Shown here: in pieces, positions 45,097 to 54,902 of the stretch
Layout: each line of letters begins with the position of its first letter
Numbering within the stretch: position 1 is the first letter of the stretch
Origin: Sulfitobacter mediterraneus
GTDB taxonomy: Bacteria > Pseudomonadota > Alphaproteobacteria > Rhodobacterales > Rhodobacteraceae
Length of the DNA stretch: 64,000 nt
Direction of reading: 5' to 3'
NCBI RefSeq assembly: GCF_016801775.1
Contig: NZ_CP069004.1
Location: 2,604,001 to 2,668,000 of the forward strand
The notes under the pieces: generated by a model
What the model was told of the DNA's origin: nothing
Database searches by the model: none
The model's input: only the letters and a program-made list of their open reading frames with translations
Position numbers and translations under genes: made by a program

Positions 45097-46794
45097 TTAC
45101 CGTACCAAATAGGGTTTGCGGGGGGTTTTGGCAGGCTCAGATACATTCCGTTCCACCGGGAAATCCCCCATCAGATAAGGATGCATACCCTGGTTCTTGA
45201 GGTTTTGCAGGAATTGACCAAAGCCTGCCAGATCCACCATTTTGGGCGCTTCGGCCAGCCGCCGCAGGTTGGTGCGCCCGATCTCATCAAGAATACCCTG
45301 GAGCGGCTCCATCGGTGCTTCGATAAACTCCGCCATCGTCCAGATCCGAACTCGCGCCTTGGTGTGGGGGGACCGGAGAATATCCATGTGGTCGCTTTCG
45401 ATCTTTTGCAGACCGGCCGCAATGCGGCGGATCTCGGCAAAATCGAGGTTGGACCTAAACAGCGGCACTGCCCAAGCCCCAGTGATCACCGACACTTGCG
45501 CGTTTGGGTCTCTGGCAATGCGCCAATTGACCTCTTGGTTGTCTGCAGGCCCAAATTGGAAACACTGACGTTCACCGCGCGTGTTCCAGATCAGGTTGGT
45601 CAGAAACGCCTTGCTGTTGTAGTCGCGCAAGGTGGCGCTGTCTGACACAGCGCCGTTCAGGGCCGTTTGCCCATCGGCGTAATGCACGCGGTCCTTGGCG
45701 AACAGATGTCCATGCACGCGGGCGTTGGTTGCCTTGCTAAGCCATTGTTCAAAGTCTTCAAACAATTCTGAAAAGCCTTGGAACATTGAATAGGGCGCAG
45801 CGGTCACACCGTTTTCCCAATCTTCGTTCGGGAACCGGCTTTGCATATAAAGGCCGGATCGGCCCCTTGTCCGCCGCTCCACCGCTTTGGAGAAAATCCG
45901 GTCAATCTTGCCGGGGTTCGGCTCCGTCCGTTTCATAGCGCCGGCAACATCGGTCAGAAAGGCATCATAGAGCCGATCCGCATGAGGCCAGATTTTGCGG
46001 GCCACAAAACAATCAGACCGGCGCAGCAACTGCAGGTGATCATCATAGAAAATATGTGGTTTGCCCTGAAAATCGAACTTTGACAGGGTCAGCGATCGGC
46101 TTTCGATACGGGTGGCATATTGGCGGGCCAGAGTCTGAAAATAGGATTCGTCGGGAATCCAGACATGGCGGAAAAACTTGTCATAGGTTGGCCGCTCCGG
46201 ATCTTGCAGGATCGCCGACAATGTGCGCCGCGACAGGCACCACCACTGCGAGCCCATGTGCGGGACGATGCCGTTGGGCATATCCCGGTGCAGTTTGAAC
46301 CGCCGCTGAATATCCACGATCTTGTCAAACAGATAGCGGTTGCGTTTCCACGAAACAGGAAAGCGCAACGTAAAACGTTCGGCATCCAAGCCGCCAACGG
46401 TCCAGGGCACATCCGCCGTTGTCGCGCTTTCGATAAAATCCGTGTGCGGCCGATCATCGAGATAATCAATCAGCTCCTCCACCGGGCGCAGCGGCAGGCA
46501 TGATCCGGAGGCAAGATAGACATGCCGCACCTCCGGATGTCGCGCCAACATTTGTTCGGAGGCGGCCTGCGATGCAGCGACAATGCCCCATGTGCCCCAT
46601 TCACAACGATAGCGGCCACAGAAACTGATGTCGCGGAGCGTGCTGAGGGCCTTTACAAACCCCTCGTAAGTCTTTCGCGGAACGCTTTTGTCGACATGGA
46701 TCACCACAGGACAGCCCGCAGCGGCCCAATGCCGCGCCACCTGTTCCGCGCGGCCAAGGGCCGTATGAACCAACATGACGATCCCTACGGTCAT
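45097..46794 (-). CDS. GT14-type glycosyltransferase (core-2/I-branching family) with C-terminal extension
   Basis: 565 residues. Residues 1 to about 290 match the core-2/I-branching beta-1,6-N-acetylglucosaminyltransferase type (MLVHTALGRAEQVARHW, VIHVDKS, VYLASGSCLPLRPV, SQWWCLSRRT, WIPDESYFQTLA). The C-terminal about 270 residues are a separate domain of unknown function common to Rhodobacterales homologues. It overlaps the next upstream gene by four bases. Confidence 0.85.
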   Translation of the reverse strand: MTVGIVMLVHTALGRAEQVARHWAAAGCPVVIHVDKSVPRKTYEGFVKALSTLRDISFCGRYRCEWGTWGIVAASQAASEQMLARHPEVRHVYLASGSCLPLRPVEELIDYLDDRPHTDFIESATTADVPWTVGGLDAERFTLRFPVSWKRNRYLFDKIVDIQRRFKLHRDMPNGIVPHMGSQWWCLSRRTLSAILQDPERPTYDKFFRHVWIPDESYFQTLARQYATRIESRSLTLSKFDFQGKPHIFYDDHLQLLRRSDCFVARKIWPHADRLYDAFLTDVAGAMKRTEPNPGKIDRIFSKAVERRTRGRSGLYMQSRFPNEDWENGVTAAPYSMFQGFSELFEDFEQWLSKATNARVHGHLFAKDRVHYADGQTALNGAVSDSATLRDYNSKAFLTNLIWNTRGERQCFQFGPADNQEVNWRIARDPNAQVSVITGAWAVPLFRSNLDFAEIRRIAAGLQKIESDHMDILRSPHTKARVRIWTMAEFIEAPMEPLQGILDEIGRTNLRRLAEAPKMVDLAGFGQFLQNLKNQGMHPYLMGDFPVERNVSEPAKTPRKPYLVR

Positions 46795-47801
46795 GCCCAG
46801 TTCCCCTTGGACATCAGACCAAGGATCTCAAGCTGCCGCCAGTTGATGTACCGCTCTGACCACTTGCACCAAAGCTGCGGGTTTTCCCTCAGCTCTTGCG
46901 CATAGGCGATGTATTCGACTGACCCGGCATAATGCTGGCCGCGCTGCAGCTCCTCCTCGGCCTTTGCGCCGAATGTATCGATAAACTTGGTATGCAGCAG
47001 CGCGCCGGACGCTTTCTCACCGCCCCATTCATCATAGACCTGATTGAGTCCACGCGGCAGCAACATATGGGTCGAACTGACATAGGCATACCGTTTGTCC
47101 CATTTGACCAAAGGCACCTTGTTCAGGGCCGGTGCCTTTTCCGGCGCCTCCTTGAAGAACACGCGCGCCCGCGGTCCGCCTTGGATCCACAGGTTATGAA
47201 ACAAATGGTTACGCGACATCGTGTAATTGCCGCTGTCGAACCACGAGGCGATCTCAATCGGGTTCTGACCGGCGTAGTAGGGCTGCTCGTCAATCCGCCC
47301 CTTGGGATACATATCCAGCAGCATCGCCGAGAACGATTTGATAGAGGATGCATCCAGCCAGTCGGTCAGCGCCCGCAAGGGGCGCGTATCGCAAAACGGG
47401 TAAACCAGAAATTCATCAGGATCGACCGTCAGCGCCCAGTGCCCATGCGCATATTTCATCAGCAGATAGTTGAGCCAATCCATCCCAAACCGCGCACGCT
47501 TGTACCCGGCGCGGCTGCTCCAGACTGAAACATCAGGTTGTTCGGCCAGATATTCGGCAGACCCATCCGTGCTGTCATTGTCCACAAAGAAAAAATGGCC
47601 AATGCCCATCTCGCGGTAGTAGTCCAGGAAATAGGGCAGACGTACACCCTCGTTCCGCTGGGTACAGAACAACAGCAGGTCATCTGGCCGGATCTGGCTG
47701 GTCCGGTCCGCGACGCGCTTTAGCTCTCCGCGCTTGCGGATCGCACGAATGCGCCACCGCTTACGTTGCAGACGCAGCCGATATGACTGGAATACACCCA
47801 A
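46791..47801 (-). CDS. Glycosyltransferase family 2/92-like protein
   Basis: 336 residues. Motifs are FCTQRNEGVRLPYFLDYYREMG, FFVDNDSTDGSAEYL, and WALTVDPDEFLVYP, where DPDE replaces the DxD metal site. It has no membrane segment, so it is a cytoplasmic sugar transferase acting in surface-glycan assembly. Donor and acceptor are unknown. Confidence 0.88.
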   Translation of the reverse strand: MGVFQSYRLRLQRKRWRIRAIRKRGELKRVADRTSQIRPDDLLLFCTQRNEGVRLPYFLDYYREMGIGHFFFVDNDSTDGSAEYLAEQPDVSVWSSRAGYKRARFGMDWLNYLLMKYAHGHWALTVDPDEFLVYPFCDTRPLRALTDWLDASSIKSFSAMLLDMYPKGRIDEQPYYAGQNPIEIASWFDSGNYTMSRNHLFHNLWIQGGPRARVFFKEAPEKAPALNKVPLVKWDKRYAYVSSTHMLLPRGLNQVYDEWGGEKASGALLHTKFIDTFGAKAEEELQRGQHYAGSVEYIAYAQELRENPQLWCKWSERYINWRQLEILGLMSKGNWA

Positions 47802-47845
47802 AAACCGCCCTCTACCTTCGGGATTACAGCTCTTTCAACGCGGTA

Positions 47846-49042
47846 TCAGTTTAACCTTAACACGGTCTTGAAGTGATCATTCCATGTCGGCCCCGGTATG
47901 CCATCCCGGATTTTTGCGTTTGGCTGTATTTTTTCCCATTTCTTAATGTTTCTTACCCATAAATCGGGCTCGGAAACAGGTATGAAATGGGCCCAATCCC
48001 CTAAAATCTCGCGCAAAACCGGTAAATCGTTGCATAAAACACGCGTTCCAAGCTGGGCCGCCTCCAAGGGGGGCAAACCAAAGCCCTCTGCATGGCTGGG
48101 GAAAAGCAGCCCTGAGGCGCCCTGAACCAAGGCAGAGACGGCAGCATCGGGCAAGCCAGACAGCTCTCTTACCACTCCAAAAGGTCGCATTTGATCAAGG
48201 CGTTTGAACACTGCCTCGTTGTTCCAGCCGCGCGCGCCACAAATCAGCAAAGGTGGCGCGTCCGTGCCCATCCGATCCCAAAGATCGAGCAGAAATGCAT
48301 GGTTTTTGCGGGGCTCAATGGTGCCAACGCAAATGAAATACGGACAATCCGGCAGCGCAGTCGACGGCACGGCAGCAGGATCAGGTTGCACATTCTCAAC
48401 TCCCAGATGCGCAACCACACCGGGCGGGATCACTCCCCATGCCAGCATCTGTTCTTCGCACCGTTTTTGCGTGTCTTGTGAATTGTAGATCAAGCGGTCG
48501 GCATATCCGCGCAAAAGCTGCATTTTGATCCGGAAAGGAACGACCGTGCCGGGCCGTTGATAGCCAGGATATTCAAGCGGGATCACATCATGCACCAATG
48601 CATGCACTTGGCCCCCGCTCTGCTTTATGCTGCGCAGGACACGTTCGGTTATATTGCTGTGGCCGATGTTGAAATAGGCATATCCCTGCGGCAGGTTCCG
48701 CGCCAGCATTGCCCGCAAACGATGCCGCGTTGCCCGGTCCACTGCCCGGCGCCGCAAATCGCTTTCGGCCTGCCTTACGACCGGATCCCGTCCCGGCCAG
48801 ACAGAGGACCAAAAATCCGCCTGGCTCCAAGGGATAGCATCTTGTAACTTATCAGAAAATTCGGACATTCCTGCCCGATCCAACAACAGGTATCCAAAGG
48901 GCGATCGCACCAGCCCGAACACCGGATTATCATCTTGCAGAAACCGTTTGAGATAGGCCAATTCGACCCGGTCAATGCCCGTCGCAACCCGCCCGGCCCG
49001 CCGCATACTGCGCGTCAGATCAAGCAGGCGGGCCTGCGCCAT
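47846..49042 (-). CDS. Glycosyltransferase family 4 (group 1) protein
   Basis: 398 residues from ATG 49042, one base after the galE stop; ATG 49084 would overlap galE by 41 bases. The GT-B C-terminal domain is clear: ICVGTIEPRKNHAFLLDLW, then PSHAEGFGLPPLEAAQLGTRVLCND with the donor-phosphate contact EGFGLPPLEA. It probably adds a nucleotide-sugar-derived residue to the polysaccharide. Confidence 0.88.
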   Translation of the reverse strand: MAQARLLDLTRSMRRAGRVATGIDRVELAYLKRFLQDDNPVFGLVRSPFGYLLLDRAGMSEFSDKLQDAIPWSQADFWSSVWPGRDPVVRQAESDLRRRAVDRATRHRLRAMLARNLPQGYAYFNIGHSNITERVLRSIKQSGGQVHALVHDVIPLEYPGYQRPGTVVPFRIKMQLLRGYADRLIYNSQDTQKRCEEQMLAWGVIPPGVVAHLGVENVQPDPAAVPSTALPDCPYFICVGTIEPRKNHAFLLDLWDRMGTDAPPLLICGARGWNNEAVFKRLDQMRPFGVVRELSGLPDAAVSALVQGASGLLFPSHAEGFGLPPLEAAQLGTRVLCNDLPVLREILGDWAHFIPVSEPDLWVRNIKKWEKIQPNAKIRDGIPGPTWNDHFKTVLRLN

Positions 49043-49043
49043 A

Positions 49044-50027
49044 TCAGGCGTCGTAATGGCCGGTTTGGTGCCATCTCCATGCATCTGAGATCATGTGTTT
49101 GAGGGTCGATCTTTGCGGTTTCCACCCCAGTTCAACCTCCGCGCGATGCGATCCTGACACCAGTTTTGTGCAATCCCCCGGCCGCCTCGGCCCTTCGACA
49201 ATCGGCACAGTTTGGTTGGTCACTTCGCGGCTGTGGTCTATCACTTCGCGCACGGAAAACCCTTTGCCTGTGCCAAGGTTGAAGACCCGGCTGTTTTTGC
49301 CATCCGACAGCCAATTCAGGCCAAGCAGATGCGCATCCACCAGATCGCACACATGCACATAATCACGGATGCAGGTGCCGTCAGGGGTGTCATAGTCGCT
49401 GCCAAAAACCGTGAGGGCATCCCGTTTTCCCGCGATTGCATCCAACATCAGCGGCACTAGATGGGTCTCGGGTTGATGAAACTCGCCCACCTCTCCTTCC
49501 GGATCGGCGCCTGCGACATTGAAATACCGGAAAATCACATGCCGCAACCCATGCGCCACCTCGTAATCGCGCAACATGTCCTCGATCGCACGTTTTGAGG
49601 CGCCGTAGGCATTGATCGGGTTTTGTGGGCTGTTCTCATCCAGCACGACATTGTCCTGATCGCCATAGGTCGCACAGGTTGAGGAAAAAACGATCTGTTT
49701 GCAGCCCGCTTGCACTGCGGCATCAAGCAGATTCATCGATCCGGTGACATTGTTGTGCCAATAGCGGCCCGGCTGTTGCATGCTTTCGCCCACTTGGCTC
49801 AGCGCGGCGAAATGCATCACGGCAATGGGTTCATGTTTCGCAAAAACCGCATCCAGCGCGTCGCGGTCCAGCAGATCGCCGCGTTCGAACGGGCCGAATT
49901 TGACGGCATCCTGCCATCCGGTGATCAGATTATCAAAGGTCACGGGGGTAAATCCAGCCGACCGAAGCGCCTTACAGGCATGTGATCCGATGTAGCCCGC
50001 GCCACCGGTCACCAGAACCTTATTCAT
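49044..50027 (-). CDS. galE: UDP-glucose 4-epimerase GalE
   Basis: 327 residues. NAD binding VTGGAGYIGSHACKAL, catalytic Ser in FSSTCATYG and YGASKRAIEDML for Tyr/Lys are all present. It interconverts UDP-glucose and UDP-galactose, feeding the adjacent glycosyltransferases. galU, whose product is the GalE substrate, lies upstream. Confidence 0.95.
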   Translation of the reverse strand: MNKVLVTGGAGYIGSHACKALRSAGFTPVTFDNLITGWQDAVKFGPFERGDLLDRDALDAVFAKHEPIAVMHFAALSQVGESMQQPGRYWHNNVTGSMNLLDAAVQAGCKQIVFSSTCATYGDQDNVVLDENSPQNPINAYGASKRAIEDMLRDYEVAHGLRHVIFRYFNVAGADPEGEVGEFHQPETHLVPLMLDAIAGKRDALTVFGSDYDTPDGTCIRDYVHVCDLVDAHLLGLNWLSDGKNSRVFNLGTGKGFSVREVIDHSREVTNQTVPIVEGPRRPGDCTKLVSGSHRAEVELGWKPQRSTLKHMISDAWRWHQTGHYDA

Positions 50028-50049
50028 GCCTTTAGCCCCCCGGCTGATG

Positions 50050-50943
50050 TTACTGCGCAGCCCTGTCGATTTGCATCACACTTTGCAGGTAACTGCGCAG
50101 ATCGTCACGCAGTTCTTCGCGGGCCAGACCAAATGCCACAGTGGCCTGAAGAAAGCCGGACTTTGATCCGCAGTCAAACCGCTGACCCCGGAACCGGTAG
50201 CCATATACGTTGCGATCCAGTTCGATATCCTTGGCAATCGCGTCGGTCAGTTGGATCTCACCACCTGAACCGGACTTGATCTGATTGAGGTTCTGCAAAA
50301 CAGTTGGGGACAGAATATATCGCCCGATCACCGCGAGATTGGATGGTGCGTCTTCGGCTTTGGGCTTTTCGACCATGCCCTTCACCTTCACCATCTGACC
50401 CATGTCATCTGACACGTCCAAAACGCCGTAAGACGACGTGCGGGAAGGTTCAACTTCCATGGCGGCAACCATGTTACCGCCGGTTTCGGCATAGGCTTCG
50501 ACCATCTGTTGCAAGCATGGCTTATCCGCCGCGATCACATCATCCGGCAGGATCACCGCAAAGGGTTCATCGCCAATCAGACGCCGCGCGCACCACACCG
50601 CGTGACCAAGGCCAAGCGCCTTGTGCTGGCGAATATAGGCAATCGCGCCGCTTTCCATATTGGTGTTCTTGAGCGTTTCAAGCAGCTCTGTCTTGTTTTT
50701 CTTGCGCAACTCCTGCTCAAGCTGGGGCGCATGATCAAAGTAATCCTCAAGCGCACCTTTGCCGCGCGAGGTCACAAAGATGAATTCCTTGATGCCCGCC
50801 GCGCGGGCCTCGTCAATCGCGTATTGGATCAAAGGGCGATCCACCAAGGTCATAATTTCCTTGGGTACGGACTTTGTCGCCGGCAAAAACCGGGTGCCCA
50901 TGCCAGCAACCGGAAAGATTGCTTTTGTCACTTTTTTACGCAT
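50050..50943 (-). CDS. galU: UTP-glucose-1-phosphate uridylyltransferase GalU
   Basis: 297 residues. The nucleotidyltransferase start FPVAGMGTRFLPATKSVPKEIM and VILPDDVI are diagnostic. It makes UDP-glucose. The 120-base gap upstream (50944-51064) should hold the galU-galE-glycosyltransferase promoter but shows no clear hexamers. Confidence 0.96.
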   Translation of the reverse strand: MRKKVTKAIFPVAGMGTRFLPATKSVPKEIMTLVDRPLIQYAIDEARAAGIKEFIFVTSRGKGALEDYFDHAPQLEQELRKKNKTELLETLKNTNMESGAIAYIRQHKALGLGHAVWCARRLIGDEPFAVILPDDVIAADKPCLQQMVEAYAETGGNMVAAMEVEPSRTSSYGVLDVSDDMGQMVKVKGMVEKPKAEDAPSNLAVIGRYILSPTVLQNLNQIKSGSGGEIQLTDAIAKDIELDRNVYGYRFRGQRFDCGSKSGFLQATVAFGLAREELRDDLRSYLQSVMQIDRAAQ

Positions 50944-51064
50944 TGCGTTTCCTAATGCTCAGTTGCCGTAGCTTATGCTATCTTATTATTTACTCAAATT
51001 TGGGCCAAACCTTGGCCAAACCGTGCCGGAATTGCAGTATCCAGCCAATTTTCGTCCTATTTTA

Positions 51065-52300
51065 TCAGTCTTCGCGCAATCCGCGCTGTCTGGCAACTCG
51101 GCTCCGCTCTTTTTCAAGGCGACGTGATCTAGATGTCAGCCGGAACAACGGTGCGTCCCGATCCGATTTTCCGAACAGTCCCCCTTTTTGAAGCCATACG
51201 CCATCTTTGGTAAACAAGACCTTATGAAACATAGCACTTGGTGACAGGGACATCACGGTGACAATGTCACCCTTTTTCACCCTGTTCACCGCGCTCTGAT
51301 AATCCTTGGCAAACCGAATGGGCCGGGACCGGATCACAATTGTGGGTCGCCGACGCGCCGGGAAACCCTGAAATCCCGAAACCGGGTGACGCGGAAACGA
51401 AGTGCTCGCAATCGCTCGGATTGATCCCTCTGCATAGCCATCGTTCAACCGCTGCATCAAACGACCGACGTCCTTAGGTTCAAGCGATCCGCGCACCATG
51501 TGGCGCAGCAGTCTCTTGCGCTCATCCGCTCGCAGACGTGCCCATTGATCAGCGTGCTGGACAGCAGGCAAATATTTGCGTTGGAACACTGCCCAGCTGG
51601 CCCCGATATCAAACAGATCACGCGGCACCCTATCGGACCGGCGCAGGGAATTTTCGGCAAAACCGTGATGCACCTCCGCCAAGGGTACAATCGCCGTGGC
51701 ATGGCCAGTCTGCGCCAGACGCATGTTCAGATCGGTCTCATCAAGGAAATAGCGGAATGCCGGATCAAAGCCGCCGAGATCCACCAATACATCACGGCGA
51801 AATGCCATATTGGTGCCTTCGGTCTTGATCGCTTGGCCTTTGGGCGGGTGCAGAACCACTGCTTGATCCGCGCTCAAATCCAGATCGAATGTCTCGCCGC
51901 GCGGATCAATCCCCCGCGCCTTCCATTGAAACGATATGCCATTGCGGCCGCGCACAAAGCCGCCTGTCGCGGCGACCTCAGGATGATCAAAGGGTGCCAA
52001 GAGATGGAAAAGCCATTGCGGCTCTGGAACAGCGTCATCATCGATAAACGCGATGATCTCGCCCGCCGCATGTGTCACACCCAGATTTCGCGCGGCCGAG
52101 ATGTTGGCCTCATCAAAAGGCACCTGTTTCACACTGCCCGCGAACGGCATATCTCGCGCGGCAGCAATCCCGCCAGGATCTGCAACCACGACCACCTCAA
52201 ACGGGTCATACTGAAGCTGGGAAACCCCAAGCAAACAGCGCTTGAGCGCCTCGGCCCGGCCACGGCTGACAATGACAACGCTGGCCGGTGGTTGGGTCAT
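51065..52300 (-). CDS. Glycosyltransferase family 2 protein with C-terminal extension
   Basis: 411 residues. GT2 core: VVIVSRGRAEALKRCL, NISAARNLGVTHAAGEIIAFIDDDAVP (DDD metal site) and RYFLDETDLNMRL. The last about 150 residues are basic and rich in Arg/Lys, unlike the catalytic core, and may bind the acceptor or partner protein. Overlaps kdsB by four bases. Confidence 0.88.
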   Translation of the reverse strand: MTQPPASVVIVSRGRAEALKRCLLGVSQLQYDPFEVVVVADPGGIAAARDMPFAGSVKQVPFDEANISAARNLGVTHAAGEIIAFIDDDAVPEPQWLFHLLAPFDHPEVAATGGFVRGRNGISFQWKARGIDPRGETFDLDLSADQAVVLHPPKGQAIKTEGTNMAFRRDVLVDLGGFDPAFRYFLDETDLNMRLAQTGHATAIVPLAEVHHGFAENSLRRSDRVPRDLFDIGASWAVFQRKYLPAVQHADQWARLRADERKRLLRHMVRGSLEPKDVGRLMQRLNDGYAEGSIRAIASTSFPRHPVSGFQGFPARRRPTIVIRSRPIRFAKDYQSAVNRVKKGDIVTVMSLSPSAMFHKVLFTKDGVWLQKGGLFGKSDRDAPLFRLTSRSRRLEKERSRVARQRGLRED

Positions 52301-53097
52301 TCAAGGCCCATCTGCGCCATCATCGCTTCGATCTTTGGCACATCTTCTGGGTTGTTCAGCTCCCAGAAAGACCGGCCTTTGGCCTCGACCTCCACACAAA
52401 GAACCGACCGCCCGTTTTCCATGAACCGCAACTGCTCCAATCCCTCCAACTGCTCCAGCGGGCCGATTGTCCACGACGGATAGGCAGACAGGGCATCAGG
52501 GCGATAAGCATAAACGCCCACATGGTGAAACACCGGCGTCGGCGCATCATCGCCGTACACCTTGGATGTGAAGGGTATGACCTCCTTGGAAAAGTAAAGC
52601 GCCTGATGGTCCGCCGCAAACACGGCGGTTGTCCCGCCAACGCGGTCGGCTTTCCGATCCGCCAGCAGGCTGTTCAGCGCGGCCCCGTCACAGCGTAGCA
52701 CCGGCGTTGCAATCTCGGCCTGAGGGTTGGATTGCAGCCCTGTCACCAGATCTTCGACAAACCAATGCGGGGTCAGCGGCGCATCCCCCTGCAGGTTCAC
52801 CACAATATCAAATCCGCCGCCCAGCGCCGCATGTGCCTCTGCGCATCGCTCGGTGCCGTTCACACAATCAGAGGAGGTCATCACAACCTCGGCGCCAAAA
52901 CCCCCAGCGGCGTCTTTGATCCGGTCATCATCGGTTGCGACGACCACCCGATCGACACCGCGCACCTCACTGGCCGCTCGCCAGGACCGTTCGATCAAAC
53001 TGCGTGAAGCACCGCTCGCCCCTTTGAGCGCCACAAGCGGTTTGCCGGGATAGCGGGTAGAGGCATAGCGGGCGGGAATGACAATCAGTACTGACAT
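52297..53097 (-). CDS. kdsB: CMP-Kdo synthetase KdsB
   Basis: 266 residues. VIPARYASTRYPGKPLVALKG and VNLQGDAPLTPH are family motifs; FRYPS-like and LEQLRFMENGR positions are also typical. It activates Kdo with CTP for lipopolysaccharide or capsule assembly. It sits apart from kdsD, inside the polysaccharide cluster, which hints at a capsule or extra-Kdo role. Coupled to cysQ by one-base overlap. Confidence 0.93.
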   Translation of the reverse strand: MSVLIVIPARYASTRYPGKPLVALKGASGASRSLIERSWRAASEVRGVDRVVVATDDDRIKDAAGGFGAEVVMTSSDCVNGTERCAEAHAALGGGFDIVVNLQGDAPLTPHWFVEDLVTGLQSNPQAEIATPVLRCDGAALNSLLADRKADRVGGTTAVFAADHQALYFSKEVIPFTSKVYGDDAPTPVFHHVGVYAYRPDALSAYPSWTIGPLEQLEGLEQLRFMENGRSVLCVEVEAKGRSFWELNNPEDVPKIEAMMAQMGLE

Positions 53098-53894
53098 CAG
53101 GCGGGTTTCAACTCCACATTGGCGGCATGGGCGATAAAGAACGGATTGGCAAAATCTGCCTTTCCATAGGTCAGTGGCGTCAGATCATCATGACGCACCA
53201 CTGCACCACCTGCCCCGCTCAATACCGCATGACCCGCGGCAGTGTCCCATTCCATCGTGCGGCCAAGGCGCGGATAAAGATCCGCCTCCCCAGTGGCAAC
53301 CAGACAAAACTTCAGCGACGATCCGGCGCTGGTCATATCCCGCACCTGATATTTGGCGATGTAATCGTCGGTTTGTTCATCCCGGTGCGATTTCGACGCC
53401 ACCACCATCAATGCGCTATTGTCAGATTGCGCCACGTGGATCGGTGACACCTCGCCGGGACTGTCCTTGTCCAAAGCCCCGGTTTCCTCAACAGATTGAC
53501 CATCCGCGCGGGTAAAGAACATCCGCCCTTTTGCAGGCGCATAAACCACGCCAAGGGTCGGAACGCCTTTTTCCACCAGCGCAATATTTACTGTGAAATC
53601 TCCACGCCGGTGAATAAATTCTTTAGTGCCATCAAGCGGATCAACAATTAAGAATGTATCAACATCCAATTTATGGGTGGCCGCCTGTTCTTCGGTGATC
53701 AATGCCACGTCCGGAAATGCCGCCCTAAGCCCGGCAGAAATGATCGCATCCGCCGCCTCGTCCGCCGCGGTGACTGGGCTGTCATCCGATTTTGACTTTA
53801 CCTCAAAATCGTCACGGCCATAAATCTCCATGATCTTGTCACCTGCCTCCAGCGACAGCCTGCGCATCACGGTGACCAGTTTCTCGTAATCCAT
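53097..53894 (-). CDS. cysQ: 3'(2'),5'-bisphosphate nucleotidase CysQ
   Basis: 265 residues from ATG 53894, chosen because GAGGA is correctly spaced for it. The inositol-monophosphatase-like motifs are VDPLDGTKEFIHRRGDF and EWDTAAGHAVLSGAGG. It converts PAP, the by-product of PAPS-dependent sulfotransferases, to AMP. This matches the sulfotransferase at the other end of the cluster. Confidence 0.92.
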   Translation of the reverse strand: MDYEKLVTVMRRLSLEAGDKIMEIYGRDDFEVKSKSDDSPVTAADEAADAIISAGLRAAFPDVALITEEQAATHKLDVDTFLIVDPLDGTKEFIHRRGDFTVNIALVEKGVPTLGVVYAPAKGRMFFTRADGQSVEETGALDKDSPGEVSPIHVAQSDNSALMVVASKSHRDEQTDDYIAKYQVRDMTSAGSSLKFCLVATGEADLYPRLGRTMEWDTAAGHAVLSGAGGAVVRHDDLTPLTYGKADFANPFFIAHAANVELKPA

Positions 53895-53986
53895 CTGCTG
53901 CATTCCTCGGCTTTGATTGATTAGTTTGCTCACTCCTCTTATGCTGTGGGGGTAACGGAACAGCAAGAATTCCGTGCAAACATATC

Positions 53987-54832
53987 ATGAGCAGAGGACA
54001 GCAGCGCATGTTCCAGTCGACCCGCAAGCCAAAAGGCAGCTTTGCCTCGGCCATTGCCATGGCTGAACTGGTCTATCATTCGATCGTCCGCAGTGTGCGC
54101 AAACAGCACAATAATGCTTTTGTGGCGATCTTTATCAATGTGTCGCAGGCGATGATGTTTGTCGCCGCGTTCTTTATCATGTTCTCCATCCTTGGCATGC
54201 GGTCCGCCGCCCTGCGTGGGGATTTTCTGCTGTATATTATGTCAGGGATTTTCCTCTACCTGACCCATACCAAATCGCTTGGCGCGGTTGCCGGGTCCGA
54301 AGGACCAGCCAGCGCAATGATGCAGCATGCGCCGATGACCACGATCATCTCGATCACCTCCGCCGCATTGGGATCTCTCTATATTCAATCGCTGTCTCTG
54401 TTTTTGATCCTCTTTGGCTATCACGTCGGGTACAAGCCCTTGGAAATTGAACAACCGGCCGCGGCCTATGGCATGCTCTTGATTGCCTGGTTTACCGGTT
54501 GTGCCCTGGGGTTGGTTGTACTGGCGGTCAAACCCTGGTTTCCGGCGGTCACCGGTGTTTTGATGACAGTGTATCAACGGGCCAATATGATTGCCTCCGG
54601 CAAGATGTTTGTCGCCAATACCCTGCCGGGGTTCATGCTTGCCATGTTCGACTGGAATCCTTTGTTCCACTGCATTGATCAGGCGCGGGGCTATGTCTTT
54701 ATTAACTATTATCCGCGTTACAGCTCTTGGGAATATCCCATCTGGGTTGGGATGGTGCTGGTGATGATCGGGTTAATGGGCGAATTTTACACCCGCAAAC
54801 ACGCCTCGCTCAGCTGGAACGCGCGGCGATAA
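53987..54832 (+). CDS. Polysaccharide-export ABC-2 permease (KpsM/Wzm-like)
   Basis: 281 residues with about six hydrophobic segments; the first cytoplasmic segment and MRSAALRGDFLLYIMSGIF are typical of ABC-2 capsule or O-antigen export permeases. Start ATG 53987, alternative 54008. It would pair with a KpsT/Wzt ATPase, but none lies next to it in the window. Divergent from cysQ. Confidence 0.82.
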   Translation: MSRGQQRMFQSTRKPKGSFASAIAMAELVYHSIVRSVRKQHNNAFVAIFINVSQAMMFVAAFFIMFSILGMRSAALRGDFLLYIMSGIFLYLTHTKSLGAVAGSEGPASAMMQHAPMTTIISITSAALGSLYIQSLSLFLILFGYHVGYKPLEIEQPAAAYGMLLIAWFTGCALGLVVLAVKPWFPAVTGVLMTVYQRANMIASGKMFVANTLPGFMLAMFDWNPLFHCIDQARGYVFINYYPRYSSWEYPIWVGMVLVMIGLMGEFYTRKHASLSWNARR

Positions 54833-54841
54833 AGGTGTTCG

Positions 54842-54869
54842 CCATTGATCTTGGCGCAATGGAATTTTT
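54842..54869 (+). terminator. Terminator after the export permease
   Basis: CCATTG and CAATGG arms around a 9-base loop are followed by AATTTTT, between convergent permease and AlkB-like genes. Confidence 0.6.
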
Positions 54870-54902
54870 AAAACTCCAGTCCGGATTTTTTGAACAAATC
54901 GC

